Positions 1 to 12,833 of a stretch of 64,000 nt of DNA are shown piece by piece. The DNA lies in NCBI RefSeq assembly GCF_050947875.1, contig NC_134577.1:72233139-72297138 (forward strand), in the 5' to 3' direction. The DNA is from Dermacentor variabilis (lineage: Eukaryota > Arthropoda > Arachnida > Ixodida > Ixodidae). The position numbers and the translations under genes are program-made. The notes below the pieces were generated by a model. The model did not search any database. It was not told the origin of the DNA and saw only the letters and a list, made by a program, of their open reading frames with translations. Position 1 is the stretch's first letter; the number at the start of each line of letters is the position of its first letter.

Positions 1-1673
1 TGCTGTTCCGAGCATCCAACGACACTGGCAACAGTATTGGGTAGTATTTAATCCTGCAATGCCCAAACACAGTCGTACATCACAGAAAATTCACAGAATT
101 TTTCCACCTTTATTTCGCGCCATGGAGGGTGCATTTGTACTAAACACACTATGGATGCGTGAATATAATTAACACTCAAGGTAGTAATTGAAATCTTCAG
201 CTATTCGATAACTACAATGGGCTCCAGCCTATTAATTGTCGCTACTTGTTTTGCACTTGCGATAATTCCAACTTTGCTGTCTCAAATAGCGCAGTATACA
301 GAAAGCGCGTTAGGCATTACAGGGTTAAAAAGCTCCTTAACCACCTTGGGGGCTCGGTGAAAACGCTATGCGGATAGCAAACACTCTTGCAAATATCACA
401 ATTTCGCACTGCTGCGCGGCGGGTGGAACTCGCAAACGTCCTTTTCAATAGAAACATTTTCACTGTTTTCGGGCTGCCTTATTTCGTCAAATAAAAGATC
501 CCCATACGCGGTCAATAGCGGAACATCAACAAGGGCGCTAGAATGAGCGCGGTATTTCCTCCTGCTACTGTGTATATTTATCGAAGCAGTTTAATAAACA
601 GGCTGAAGTAAGCGAAATACTTTATCTTAAACTTCAGAAAAATTACATACTTCCGGCAAACGCTCGTGCAGGAATGCAATGGGCGCAGTCCACACCGATT
701 ACGAGTGTTGTAGCCCTCGGGTCTCAATAATTTCTATTGCAATGGACACTCAACTAGCTTTCAACGAAGCGAAACTCGGACAGTCCGCTCCAGCCTGGTT
801 GCCTCGGAAGACTTCGCTACACCAGCGTGACCAGCCGATAGTAACCACACGTAAATTGCGCGTTTTACAATAGCTCAATACTGGCCCGCCATCTTTCGCC
901 TACGAACGCAGTTAGTGATAAGAGTTGCGAAGAATGCCACACGTTTATTTGTTTGCGCCGTCAGTAACATGCAAAGGATGCCGATTGGTGCTTCGGCGGC
1001 GGCAGCGTGGAAACTTGCTATAGATTTCTCCCTTCCTTTCTCCCCTCCAGGCCTTCATAACGCCGATGCGCAGCTGATGCTACTGCGCGCAGCGGGCAAC
1101 TTGGAACACTTAAACGTGCCCAGTTAAACCCGGCCTGCCCTTATGCGCTAATGCTCCATACTTGATGAATGAATTTCCACGGTGAAACCAGCGCCAGAAC
1201 ACACAATAGCCAGGGGCTAATTAGAGCAGGTTAGCCTTAGGTTAGGCTACGTCATGTTAGGTGAAGAACGAACGTACAGCGAACGACAAGGACAGCAGAA
1301 GTGCGTTCCTAAGCAGAAGGCGGCGGGGCAGTAGCGTCATGCTTAGAGGAACTTTCCTGAAACTTCGTCTAGTTTTCCGTTCCACCAGCTATGCATCCCA
1401 ACTACGGCGTTCAACGAACATTCTCCTGCATGTCTTTCCTATGCCTTTACCAATTGGACTGCTAGGTAAGCCCCGGTCCTATAGGTGCTGTATTTCGATG
1501 ATCTGTCCTCCCCCTGCCCCACCTCCAGCTCTCCTTAGACTAACCAGGACCTGCCCCTGCCAATACTAAATTAGTTCGACTCACGGCACTCGACATGACA
1601 ATCGTCGTGCATGTCACCGGCGTTACACGTCGTCATTGTCGTCTTCTGGCCTTATATCCAGCGCTGTTTGCAG

Positions 1674-1676
<3 letters not shown>
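1..1676. other. Stretch without recognised genes
   Basis: I see no recognisable coding domain, RNA gene or repeat family here. Short open frames exist (for example around 1261..1569), but they are low-complexity, lack family motifs and are what chance would give. Confidence 0.5.
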
Positions 1677-1716
<40 letters not shown>

Positions 1717-1741
1717 CGTGCGTGTGCGTGTGCGTGCGTGC

Positions 1742-1803
<62 letters not shown>

Positions 1804-1875
1804 GTGTGCGTGCGTGTGTGTGCGTGCGCGCGTGCGTGTGTGTGTGTGTGTACGTGCGTGCGTGCGTGCGTGCGT
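1677..1875. repeat. Compound (GT)n/(GC-interrupted) microsatellite
   Basis: About 200 bp of nearly pure alternating TG/CG dinucleotides, with CGTG interruptions grouped at both ends and a pure GT block in the middle (about 1747..1798). It creates long spurious open frames on both strands (Cys-Val on plus, Thr-His on minus). Alternating purine-pyrimidine tracts of this kind can adopt Z-DNA. That is a known property of such tracts and nothing in this sequence demonstrates it. Confidence 0.95.
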
Positions 1876-2849
1876 AACCACACGTTCTCCATAAATGCGG
1901 GCAGTGGTGCCAATAACCAGGTCATCGTGACCACAAACGTGGGCGCTCTGAGACAAATTCCAGATCTGACGTTTGAGCAGAACCACTCGGGCCTGGGTCA
2001 GCGGCTGTGCGGCGGATGACGCACTAACTTGTTCCTGGCTGGTCGAGGGACTGTCGTTCGAAGTCCGTGGTGGAGCATTTCTCGCCATCATCGCCACTTG
2101 CGGTGAGCACGCTTCTCTGCAACTGTCCAAAAAAAGAACAATTTGACAGAGCTGGCATGTCTTTCCGAGACAAATAAATGCTTGTCACATGTTTTAATCA
2201 GTTTTCGGGAATTTGCATAACGTTGGACATGCAGTCAAGGGTAAATAACGCGGGAAGACGAAATTTACCGACTCCGGTTCCTAGCACCGACCACTGCCCC
2301 ATCTACAGCACACTTCATATAAACTAGGCAACTGGACGCCTTGTCCAAACCTTCGAACGCCACAAATTCTAGCGGGAAAGCACGTGCACGTTCGGCAACA
2401 AATTGGCATCACAACGCACCTGCTTTCCTTTTGTCCTTTATGTCCTTTTTGTCTTATCCTGCATGTCCTTTTTGTTCACATACGTACTGACTGTGCATAG
2501 GTAGCCTTACGACTTGAACTTTGGGCCTTATCAATCATAGTAAGCATTCAATCTGTCGATGCACCAGACTTGGTGTAATGCTTTCCCTCAATATTATTAA
2601 AACTCTTGGTTAACATGCAAGGTTTGTCTGCTAGAAATTTTTAAATATATGATTGCATACCTGCAGCATACCATTGTATACCGTGCAGTATTACAACTAG
2701 TACTAAATACACACAGTTCAGTGACACCAGCAGCCATCACTATCTAGATAGGCACTAACAGTTTTTATAGTTTGAAATCAGCCAGGTGACTACATAAAAA
2801 AACGTCACGGTCTGCATCACCATCTTTTCTCTTCCTTAATCCAGTAGCC
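1876..2849. other. Stretch without recognised genes
   Basis: AT-rich sequence with no domain, RNA gene or clear repeat that I recognise. Confidence 0.45.
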
Positions 2850-3520
2850 ATCATATCGACGAATCCTTTGGTATATCATGGATTTTCCTGCATTGACTTT
2901 TGTTGTCCGTAATTGAAGAACCTCTACAACTATTACCGTATGTCTTCTCGATACATCCAGCATTCCACCAGCAAATGCATATATACCGACACTTACATGA
3001 ATACTAAACGAAGTAACGCAAAAACTTATCGCGCAGAAAACACAAGCCGATAGCCTGACAAAACCTCAGCGCTGTCGCATTAGCTAACTGCACTGAAAGC
3101 TCAAATTTGACGCATCCATCACATCCCACGTAAAGGCACATATGCAGATACAACCTTATATGAATATTGTACGAATTAGTATTTTATTGTTACATACGGA
3201 AAACCAGCTCATAGCCCTTAAGAACCCCTGAATGCGTTCGTGTTCACTCACTTCTCACAAAAGCTAAAATTCGAAGCACTCCTCTCTCACCATGCAAACG
3301 CAGGTATGCTGAAACTAAGTTGCAGAACTGATGAACGAATTTGCGCAAATTAGTTATGTCGTGGAAAAAAACATAAGCCCACTTTTCCCTCAGTGCACTC
3401 ATGTTCACGCACTCCAATGAAACGCTCAAATTACACCCATACACCGCACCCACAGGGAATGCACCTATGGTGACATTAACTTACAGGACTGATAAACGCC
3501 TGTGCACGTTAGTATAGGTA
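2850..3520. repeat. Diverged tandem repeat, period about 160 bp
   Basis: At least four diverged units can be aligned by eye. One anchor is a motif like CCAC..AAATGCATATAT near 2973, CCCACGTAAAGGCACATATG near 3126, CCATGCAAACGCAGGTATG near 3291 and CCCACAGGGAATGCACCTATGG near 3449. A second anchor, an (A)CTGATGAACGAA-like segment, recurs near 3003, 3165, 3325 and 3485. Spacing is 153 to 165 bp. Identity between units is moderate, so this is an old satellite-like array. No coding or RNA features are seen in it, and the outer boundaries are approximate. Confidence 0.6.
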
Positions 3521-6500
3521 TAGGTGGATTTCCGAGACTCCTCAGAGTAAATTAAAGAGCAGTCTGAGTACACTTAAGCAGTTCTTTTTAAGTCTTGAAT
3601 GCGAAAGCATTAATGTCCAGTTGAACGTCCTTCGAGTTATAAACTCCTCGCACACAAGCGAACGTCTTCAAAAGCTTGACCAATGCCCCCTAGACAGCAA
3701 AGGAACAGTGCACTTCGATCCCTAAGGTTATCCTACATTTCGCGACTGATATTACATCCAATGGGAACCCTCCCGAGAAAGGCGCAGTGATTTGGACGTC
3801 GTCGCTTAGTTCACGGCTGGCTTGGCAATGGAAATTTCGGTCCAATTAGCATGACGCCATAAGCAGAGCGTAGTGGGCTTGGCGTCGTAGGTTCGAAGCT
3901 CACTACCGCCAACGTTATTCTTTTCGTTTATTCTACATATTATAGATCACTTCTGTATACCGATTACAGAGGCGAAGTTATAACAACGAAGAGAGCTTGC
4001 GCGGACATAGCAATGCGGGTATAACAAAGGCTTCCGAGAGCGACGGAGACGTGGAGTCGCGGCGACGCCCTGTCCCCTCACGGAACACCAGACGCACCGG
4101 CGCGGCAGCAGGTGTTCCGTATCTCCCGTGCTGCTCCATCGAGTGGGGCACGTGACGTGGCATTGCAACCAATGGGAAATTAGGAGCCGCTTAGCTGCTA
4201 CGGACGCCAGATTTCTCGTTCAATGGGCCATTTGATGCTTTAGCATCAAGAATAAAGTGAGAAAGATCGCTTTGCTCTAGAACTTCTCATGTTGTAGCCA
4301 TCATTTCCCGTTTGAGTTGCCAGTAACTTCCTGGTCTGAAAGATCTTTTGAGTGCAGGTGGACATAAAAAAAGGATCTAACTTTTATTTACTTTTGGGGC
4401 CATAGGTGCTGCGTGAATAATTTGTGGAGTACTATTTCTGCGACGTTTTGTTGGGCGCTCACGATCGGTAGTATGATTAGGCAAATAATTATCAATATAT
4501 TTATTGATAACCCTCAGACCTAGATGTTAGCTTCCTTTCTGACTTCGGCATCAACAAGCGCGGAGAGTAATTTCTGCGCAATCGGTAATACAAATACTAA
4601 AGCTGTCCATACGAAAATGCCTAAAAGCCTATTTGTCAGTTGGCTCCATTGCATGCTTACTCCATAGATATAAGCAAGCGAAAACGGAACAAACCACCAC
4701 CTCCACCGCAGAAAAAGGAATAATATGTGCAGCGCCTACATAAAGAGGCATGTAAATCCCAGGATAATTCTCAAAGTTAAGGCTGTGCAACCATAAGGGT
4801 CAGAAAAGGACGGTTTACAAAGAGCAGGAATCCAATGTGTTTAGCGACGCCTAAATGGCACTACCACAAGGGAGTCCTGCCGGCTAAGCTGAATCCCAGT
4901 TTAGACCGCTACTGCTTCCTCTTCGACCACACAAAAGCATCAAGATTCGTCGAATCTCTGAGAGTCTTTTCGTCTCCATCGTTACCTTTCTTCAGCAGTG
5001 CGTGCCGTCAGTGCGCCAAAACCTTTGCAAGTGCACAAGAGCAGGACTTTCATGTCATTCGAGAAGCTTTGTTATCGCTGACATTTATTTGTTACTTTTC
5101 TGTATTCGGTTATTTCTGTTACACTGTCCTGTTGTGCCCAAGAAATTTCACTCACTGCAGCTGATACCTGGAATTTCTTGAAAGTAGCCTTTCTTGCCAG
5201 CGTTTCGGATCAACATTGCCGACAAAGCCGGGCACACGCATATTAATCTGGTTTTCACATTTGCAAAACAGGTCGTATCAGAGCTCAATCCTCTTTTCCT
5301 TACCTTCTGTAACCATCTCCAGCTTTTCTTGGAGGAGTGTTAAGATATATTGCTATAATCTGGAAAAACAGTATCGTAGACCTCTATAAGTATGATTACT
5401 CTGAGCACTCCTTTATAATGTGCGAAAAGCTACTCACAAAACGAAATTACTGGGTAAAAATATTTTTAACTTATGACCACCGCAGCTCCGACATCAGTGA
5501 CCCATTCTTTTTTTAGAATACGTAGACCACGTACCGTTTCATCGGCTGTATGCAGAGTATTGCTTACAAGACTGAGCTTTCGTCACTTAGTACAAACCTC
5601 ACACGGTCCTCATCTTCAATAACAGCGGAGAGAAAACTGCAAGAGTCGCCTCTCTTTACTGTTGTTATAGGAAACCTTTATTGTTCTATTTCTCCATAAA
5701 AAACATTGTCTTTAAACAGTATTACCCTCAAAAAAGAGAGAGAGAGAGAGAAAGATCATCGTTGGGAACGCGAACGTTCATGGCAAATATTTGTCATACA
5801 CTTCATCAAAATTGCACTTAATAAATATGTATTTTACGCATTTTGAGCACTTGATGTAGCTCGTATTTATTTTTATGCGGAAGACTTCCTTTTCAATGAA
5901 GCTCTCACACCAAGGCCCCTGCGGTTCTTTTCAGATAGGCTGCATGGTTTTTAGCAGAAAGGAATCTTTTAATCATAATTTTGGTAATTACAGTAAATTG
6001 GTAATTAAGTGTTTAATTGTTTACGGAGGGTGATATAAAGTTAGTAAGTTGAACCCGACCAGCAGTGAATTTAATTCTGCTTAGCACAAGAGCTAAGGCA
6101 AGCTCACTTCATACGCAAGGTGTCAGCGTGCAGAGACAAACATGAACACATCACACTCGCTGAGCGCCGACACTTGCTGTCAAAACGCTGGCGTGAGCAA
6201 GCGAGGCAGCAGTAGCGAGCGAAGTTCGTGCTGTCTATCGCTTGAACGCAAACTGAGCGGCTGGAGCACAGCACCCATAAAGGTACGAGCCGTCGAAGCG
6301 CCGAGACTGTGGCCTTAAAGAAGACCGCTTTCAAGATATGGCGTGGAATACGCAGTACAACGCCCTCCCTTCCCTGCCATCCCCCCCCTTCCCGGAACCT
6401 AGCACGCGACAAAAGCCGGCGCGCTTCCTTCACGCTTTCCTCCCTTGCTCGCATGAGATTCAGCCGCGATCGTCAGTTCCCCTCGCGCGCTTTCCCTCGC

Positions 6501-7094
6501 ACATACTGCACGGGGCGCACGGCGACGCTGTTATCACCATGTAACTTTATACGGAATATCATGGCAACAGCAAAAATGCGACTGAAGTGTCCATATAATT
6601 GTTTACGCAATAAAAAGGCACTTCGTATTTGTTGAGCTGGCATAGAAACCTCAGCTCGTGAAATGTACTGTGTTTTATATCCGCATAATAAGCAAAATCT
6701 CATACGAGATCAAATAGGAGAAAATCCCTACGAAACTAATTTGAGAGGCTTGTCGGTCAGACGAATCCTACTCGATGTGACGGTAATAAGAACTTCTTTA
6801 TGACCTACTTAAGCATCCCTGTACACTTCACTTTAAAAATAATGACCTGCGTGTTATCACGCATGCATATTCATGATGCGGTCTGTAAAACATTTTTCAT
6901 TAGTACAATGTCCGGCTGCAGCAGGAGTGTGTGCTGATGGTGCGTCTCCCAAGATAGTTGAACACGTTAATCTGAGTTAATCGTTGGGTTTACTTCCCCA
7001 AACTGCACACGCGGGTGTAGGAACTTCGCAGTGGAGGACAACATATTGATCATGAAACACCTGTTTTCTTGTGCCGTTATTGGTCTTCTTTTTT
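3521..7094. other. Stretch without recognised genes
   Basis: No supported gene. It contains a short (AG)8 tract at 5735..5751 and a GC-richer patch around 6100..6530 that opens frames on both strands without family motifs. A weak tRNA-like segment lies near 3836..3905, with a GGTTCGAAGCTC B-box-like word, and may be the head of an old SINE. The sequence supports nothing more specific. Confidence 0.4.
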
Positions 7095-7222
7095 AACATG
7101 CACGGAAATTACAGTACTAGAGCGCTTTCGCATTTCGCCTCCACTGAAATGCGGCCACAACTGCCGGTAATCGAACCCAGGACCTCGTGTACAGCAGCGC
7201 AGCGACGTAGCCACAGAGCCAC
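7095..7222 (-). mobile_element. Ruka-like tRNA-derived SINE, truncated
   Basis: Read on the minus strand, this segment has a tRNA-like head with a B box (GGTTCGATTACC). It is followed by the GCCGCATTTCAGTGGAGGCG / AAATGCGAAA body also found in the well-preserved copy at 25871..26115. The downstream half of the body is missing, so this is a 3'-truncated, diverged copy. Such SINEs depend on LINE enzymes for mobility. Confidence 0.6.
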
Positions 7223-9435
7223 ATTTAAAATGGACACATTGTAGATGCACTAGGTCAATGCTGTGATTCGTTAGCGCTTAGCTCATTAGTGCTGCAAAAT
7301 ATATTTTATTAAAAATGTACGGACGATGAAGCGTAGGAAGTATAGGCTTTACATATATACAGAGGTTGCAACCATGCCTTACTTCAGTGTCCTTTGTGCT
7401 TTGACAATGCACCTTTGTACCGCTGATGCTTTTTTTTCCCCTGAGATCTGCTCCTAGAAGGCAAACGACAGACCCCCGACACCTGTTCCACGGTTTCTCC
7501 GTGAAACACTGCAAATGACTGTAGTGCGCTGCGTAAATATTGATTGCAATATCAAGAATTGACGTTGCTTTGGAAAGCTGAAGGGGTGCATAGCGCACAC
7601 GTGTTTGATCTAGGCTAACATCAATTTTCCGACGAGCCTTTGTAGTCACGTGTTTACCTATGAGATAGGAAACATTCCCTCAAAGCACCTGGTTGCCCAG
7701 CATAATGCGCAATTAGTTTGATAAAAGCGCTTTTCGCAGTCAGGCCGGAAGAAATTAGAGGACGCAGGCGCCTCCCTTACCTCAAGCGGTCCAGCTGTCG
7801 CAGCATGCATGATGCGTGTTAGAGCCCCACCATCGCAAAGATTCGCGCTATAGGTGCGGCTCAAAGCGGATACCTTAAAGTAGGAGGTCTAATGAACGAA
7901 TTTTCTTAAGTACCCTTATCGATGAACTCGTTGTATGCTGCTCCGTATCCGAAGCAGATAAATATAACACTGGCAGCTATAGCACGTGTCGGCGTCTCAT
8001 TTGGTGAAGCACTGAGTAGTTTTGAAGAGTGAGACCATCCTGATGATAATAAGATTGTTGAAATTACTAGAAATGATTTTTTAATCAGCCACGCCATCGT
8101 GTCCCTTGATTGAACGCCCAAGTATAAAAATTTATATAAAACGAACACCCACTTAAACACCTATCTATAGTGAATGTTTCGTAAAGTGGGTCATTAAACG
8201 CTCTAAACATGTCTATTTTATTTTTGGGCATCAGGAGCAACACAACAAAAAGAAAAAAAAAATAAACTGATTCGCGCGTCCATGTGCTCTCGCACACGCG
8301 TGCTAAGCAATTTGACAGATGCATACATTTATTTAACTTTTTCTGCGTGTATTTTAAATGTACCGTGCTCTATTCTTTGCCAGTCCACCGTCGTGGATAT
8401 GTGCCTTAGTGTAGAAATCATCGTCATCGCCAACACGCAGCGATGATCTGAACAAGACAGTCGGCGTTGGCACGATATAGGTATGCGTTCCATTGTGGCT
8501 TAGTCGTTATGAAAGTAAACGTAGAAAGGTGAAAAATATTTGCTTTGTTCAAGGAATTGCGTTCTTGCTTACGTGTACATGTCGCAGTGACTTACTGAAA
8601 TGCCATTTGTTTTATTTTTAAGTCCTCTCACAATAAGGCTAGCAGCTTAGACACCTATAAGGGTAGTAAAGATGGCAGTGCTCGCCTGATCTGCTGGCGC
8701 TGCTGCGAGAGCACCAACTCAACCAGCAGCCATGGTCAGCAAAGACCAAGAACGTTCGCATTAAAAGCGTCGCTTTAGAACAAAAGTCATTTTGGTGCCG
8801 CCTGCTTCTCACTTAACTGCGAGAGCATTTCAAATCAATGCAGGTTTGCCCTCGCCCTTACTCAGGCGTTTACTGTTTGCTGTGGTGTGCGCCATCATCA
8901 TGGCTCATCTCAATGCTCAGCCCCAGCACACGGGAACGAAAAACAATAAGCGAGAAAGTAATGCGGACTTCAGCGCGATTCCATTGTCTATGAGGTCATT
9001 TATTACGACACAGCAGCAGGATCTCATAGCCTGATCCGACCCTTTTCCTAAAGAACAACAACTTTAGGATTCAGACAACGCCCTCCTCGCATAATGCAGT
9101 GCTGCCTGGTGCGGCCTCGAAATTCATGCATAATCGCCACCAGTCTCAGAGACCGTTTCAAAAGCAACACCTTACGCTAATCATAAAGTGCGAGTGTTGT
9201 GCCATAGCGTCGCCGATTGCGCAATTCGCATGCATAGTGCTGAAGCGAAATGAGTTCGAATTATGCTGTCAGTATATATGCAAAATATGAAGGTGGTCAA
9301 GCGCTTATGTGGTTACCAAGGAGTACTTTTCTCATGCTCTTGTGTAACACATATGCTCTGAAGCAATGAAACCGCTGAATGCCACGCTTTCTTCTGATGT
9401 CCACGTAGGTTATTATCTATGAGTACAGAAACACA

Positions 9436-9438
<3 letters not shown>
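7223..9438. other. Stretch without recognised genes
   Basis: AT-rich with scattered short open frames and nothing that resembles a known protein family, RNA gene or repeat. Confidence 0.45.

Positions 9439-9486
<48 letters not shown>
9439..9486. repeat. (TA)n microsatellite
   Basis: An uninterrupted TA array of about 48 bp. Confidence 0.95.
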
Positions 9487-9489
<3 letters not shown>

Positions 9490-10679
9490 GGTGTTATTAT
9501 GCAGAATTCCGCGCTTTGTGCAGGCTTTGCGAACCACACAATTGCGGTTGCCGGCCATGTTTACCTTCTCTTAACTCTTAAGGCAAGGACGCTAATAATG
9601 ACAGGGCCTGCTGACGACAACACGATAACGCAGACAACTTGGCAATGAAAATTGCCGACGCCTTCGCATCGGGCTAATGGAAAAGATGGGTAAAGTTATG
9701 CAAGATACCCATGCAGTTTCGAGCTTTTAATAGCTGGCGCAATTAAAACAACATATTACCAACTCCCGCCACTGGGGATGGAAATACAACAGCGCCAACA
9801 TCAAGCTAAGAGTCGGATGCGTTAGCCATTCAGTTACCGCAACACACTCGCATTCATTAGTTCGTGAGAAATGCGTCACATACGCCATGCTTGCTCGGAG
9901 AATAGACGCCTCAATATGAAGGCCACAACAAGCGATGCGTTCAGGCACTATATGTGGGCACGCGATGTAGCAGGTATTTGTGGAGCACGCATCATTGAGA
10001 GCTGCTGTAAAATCAAGTGTTCTCTACAACAAAAACGCTCAGCATGCTTAAGAAGAACACCGTGTCAATATAAAACGATAAGCAATATTACCAATAGCAT
10101 TTGACGATGATGTTCAATAACAAGCGCCACTTAAGTGTGCGCCCCGAGCAACTATTCCCTCCTTGCTCGCTTCCTCAGCCCTTCACAGGTGCGTTTCACA
10201 ACAAACGGCAAGAACCTTGCGAGCTACTTTCTCATTCACGGAAACCCAACAAGCCATTTATCAGAGCTACGTGGAGAAAGCAATTGCAAAGAACCCAGTG
10301 CCCAGCCATCCATCAGCGTTACCGTATCGGGCCGCACAGGTTCAGCACTGTTGACGCCAACCGCCAAGCATACCGAAACCAATTTGTCAGGGATTAGCGA
10401 ATATATAGTCCCGATAGTTCGATACTACTCCTGGGCATACGGAAAAACAACGGATTTGTTTCACAGGAGAAGCCATCTCCTATTGGAGAAGCTAACCTGC
10501 GCTGAGCGTTTTGCTCCGGTGATAACGAGATTCAAGGTATTATCTCCTAATCCCGCCTTGCGGAAGCTCCCCCCCCCCCCCGATTATTGCAATTCAGTCA
10601 CTACAGAGAGTACATATTCGCGAGTTCCCGTACTTCTACAAAACCGGCCTTCCGAAATATTTACTGTAAAATGCTTGTT
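9487..10679. other. Stretch without recognised genes
   Basis: Open frames occur (the longest, 10135..10683 plus, is 182 codons), but the translation shows no motif, has a C-homopolymer at 10570..10580 and overlaps two other open frames. I treat it as chance. Confidence 0.4.
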
Positions 10680-10760
10680 TTAACGCGATGGCGTTAGGGG
10701 TACCGTGTCGTAGAAAATCCAGTGTCGGCGGCCCGCGTCCAGCGTCGACCGCCTTTGAGT
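10680..10760 (+). repeat. Dispersed short repeat, copy 1
   Basis: Begins TTAACGCGATGGCGTTA, a near-palindrome, and continues with GTGTCGTAGAAAATCC and a CGGCG-rich stretch. An inverted copy lies at 46000..46075, where the reverse complement begins TTTTAACGCGATAGCGTTA. It is probably part of a dispersed tick repeat. No function can be inferred. Confidence 0.5.
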
Positions 10761-10865
10761 GACAAAATCATTCCGAAGCACGCATGCTCAACCAGGCAGG
10801 CTCTCCGTGTAGAGCAAGGACGGTACTGAACTAATTGAACTTCTGAAACTCAAATGTACCCCAAA

Positions 10866-11068
10866 AAAGCAACCAAATTAGTGACAATAGCGTTGGTGGT
10901 CAGAGAATGGGTTACGAACTTGTGCCCGTAAGATTCAGTACACGCGCAACGAACTGCGTCACACTACCCAGCTGCTATTCGCTAACTGCGTCACAACGCC
11001 GGGCGCGGCCACTGTGCCTCAGAGGCACCACAAGAAGTATCGAAATTAGTAACAGTTATGTTGGGGGT
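10866..11068. repeat. Tandem repeat of about 170 bp, left part
   Basis: One complete unit starts at about 10866 (AATTAGTGACAATAGCG...). A second starts at about 11041 (AATTAGTAACAGTTATG...) and is broken at 11068 by the tail of the L2-like element. Inside unit 1 the motif AACTGCGTCAC occurs twice, so the unit has an internal duplication. The repeat resumes at about 15500 on the far side of the LINE. Confidence 0.6.
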
Positions 11069-11393
11069 CAAGTCAAGTCAAGTGAAGTTTATTTCCAACA
11101 CCGAGTCGGAGGTTCTTGGGCGAGAAGATGTCGCAGACATATTGAAAGTGCCCAAGGACTCATTAAATAGCAACAGGCAGATTGTAAAAATAATCATCTG
11201 AAACGCTGTACAAAAGTGTAGGCATGAAATATAATTCACGCAACGCAACACTTTTAGTGCACAAAATAATTGCATATAATACAGATGTCACAAAGTCTTT
11301 GTAAACACTTGTGCAAAGGCAACAATAATAATTTTATACATCAAATGAAATATATGTCAAGATAGTAAAACAAAGATGTTTTTCGAGTGGTTC

Positions 11394-12101
11394 TTACATG
11401 TTTAAAAGCATATTTCGCCCATGTTTCTTGAATTTACATTCTGGTAGTTCGAATTTTGTACAAGTTAAGAACTTGTTCAGTATTGCTGGTATCTGGTATT
11501 GAAGAAGGCATTCTCCGTAGCTTGTACGGGAAAAAGGAACTGGTATGAATTGATTTCGGAGAGAGTATCGGGGGGAGCTATCAAATGAATGCTCATAAAG
11601 CTTGCTTTTCTTTGTATAAAGTAGTAGTTTATATGTATAAAGATCACTTCCTCTAGTAATATCATTCTGGTGAGTACGTAGCTCGCGAGGGAGCCCATAA
11701 AAATTTTCAAATACTCTGAGAATCTTTTTCTGCAACACCTCGAGTCTGTTTAGGTTCTGAACAGACGTTTTTGCCCGTACTAGCGCGCAGTAAGACAAGC
11801 GAGAGTAGAAGTGGCCGTAATATATAGCTTTCTTTAGCCATAATGGAACTAGGTTTGATAACCTGTACAGACAGCCTGCAGTTTTGCCCAATTCAGAAGC
11901 AAGCCTTGACACATGGGTTTTCCACGACATGTTTTCCTCGAACCAAACACCCAGAAATTCTTGCGTGCGAACGCACTCTAAAGTTGTGCCTTGAAATGAG
12001 AATTTCAGATTATTACATGGTTTGTTCGTAGGCCTAAAAATAACATATTTTGTTTCACGTGCGTTTAATGCAAGTTTGTTTTCATTTAGCCACACTTCCA
12101 A
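11394..12101 (-). pseudogene. L2-like ORF2, C-terminal region after the RT
   Basis: This is a 235-codon open piece of ORF2 downstream of the RT catalytic site. It contains the conserved post-RT segment with FLGVWFEENMSWKTHV (thumb region) and the YYGHFYSRLSYC block typical of CR1/L2/RTE-type proteins, then the Leu/Lys-rich C-terminal tail. It is separated from the YADD-bearing piece at 12119..12451 by a frame break near 12110. In an active element these residues would help clamp primer-template during target-primed reverse transcription. The equivalent piece in L2 copy 2 lies at 17426..18101. Confidence 0.7.
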
Positions 12102-12118
12102 ATGCGTTAAATAATTCG

Positions 12119-12799
12119 TTACAGTAACTTAGAGACTTTTAATTGAACCAGCACTAAAAACACATTCGTATCATCGGCATACATAAGTAGTTTTTCTGTG
12201 TAAGGGATATTACACATATCATTAATATAAAATATGAATAATAAGGGTCCTAAGATTGAACCTTGTGGAACGCCTTGCTTAAGTTCAATTCCTGCTGACG
12301 TTAAGCTTCCGACTTTAACATATTGTTTTCTGGCAAATAAGTAGTTTTTAATAAGTTGAAGAGCAACACCACGTCTTCCGTAGTCGAATAATTTTTGTTC
12401 TAGGATACCATCATTTATACTATCAAAAGCCTTTTTCAGATCAAGAAACAATCCAACTGTATACAGTATATCTTCGAAATTGTTTAGTATCTCTTCTTTT
12501 ACGTTTAATAGGGCTAATTAGGTGGACTTGCCTTTCTGGAATCCGTACTGAGCATTTTTTAATACGTTATGGTTACTAAGAAAGCTCGTTAGTCTACAAT
12601 TTATGGCAGATTCAAACGCCTTCGTTAGAACAGGCAAAAGAGAGATTGGCCTGTAATTCGATATGACATTTAGAGCACCGCCTTTATGCACAGGGCATAC
12701 ACGCGCAAGTCTCAGATAGGAAGAGAAAGGTCCAGAAACGAGCATGCAATTAATGATATGAGCCAGGGGCTCTGAGATGAGATGCGCAACATACTTCAT
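12119..12799 (-). pseudogene. L2-like ORF2, reverse transcriptase core (broken)
   Basis: The piece at 12518..12799 carries the RT fingers motifs (ARVCPVHKGG, NYRPISLLPVLTKAFE, QYGFQKGKST). After a frame break, 12119..12451 carries FLDLKKAFDSIN (motif A), GVPQGSILGPLLFIFYIND (motif B/C region) and LLMYADDTNVF; the YADD catalytic box is encoded at 12170..12181. The active-site residues are therefore preserved, but frame breaks near 12110 and 12455..12520 prevent a continuous protein. The family synthesises cDNA at the nicked target site in the nucleus. Confidence 0.75.
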
Positions 12800-12833
12800 A
12801 GGCGCTGCACTTAATTCATCAGAACCTGTTGCG

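Noticed and set aside
1595..2130. Several long open frames on both strands over the GT array
   Set aside because: They are translations of a dinucleotide repeat (Cys-Val or Thr-His runs) with no family content.
3836..3905. tRNA-like SINE head
   Set aside because: Only one B-box-like word is convincing; too weak to list as a separate feature.
10135..10683. 182-codon plus-strand open frame
   Set aside because: No motif, overlaps two other open frames, and contains a homopolymer-derived proline run.
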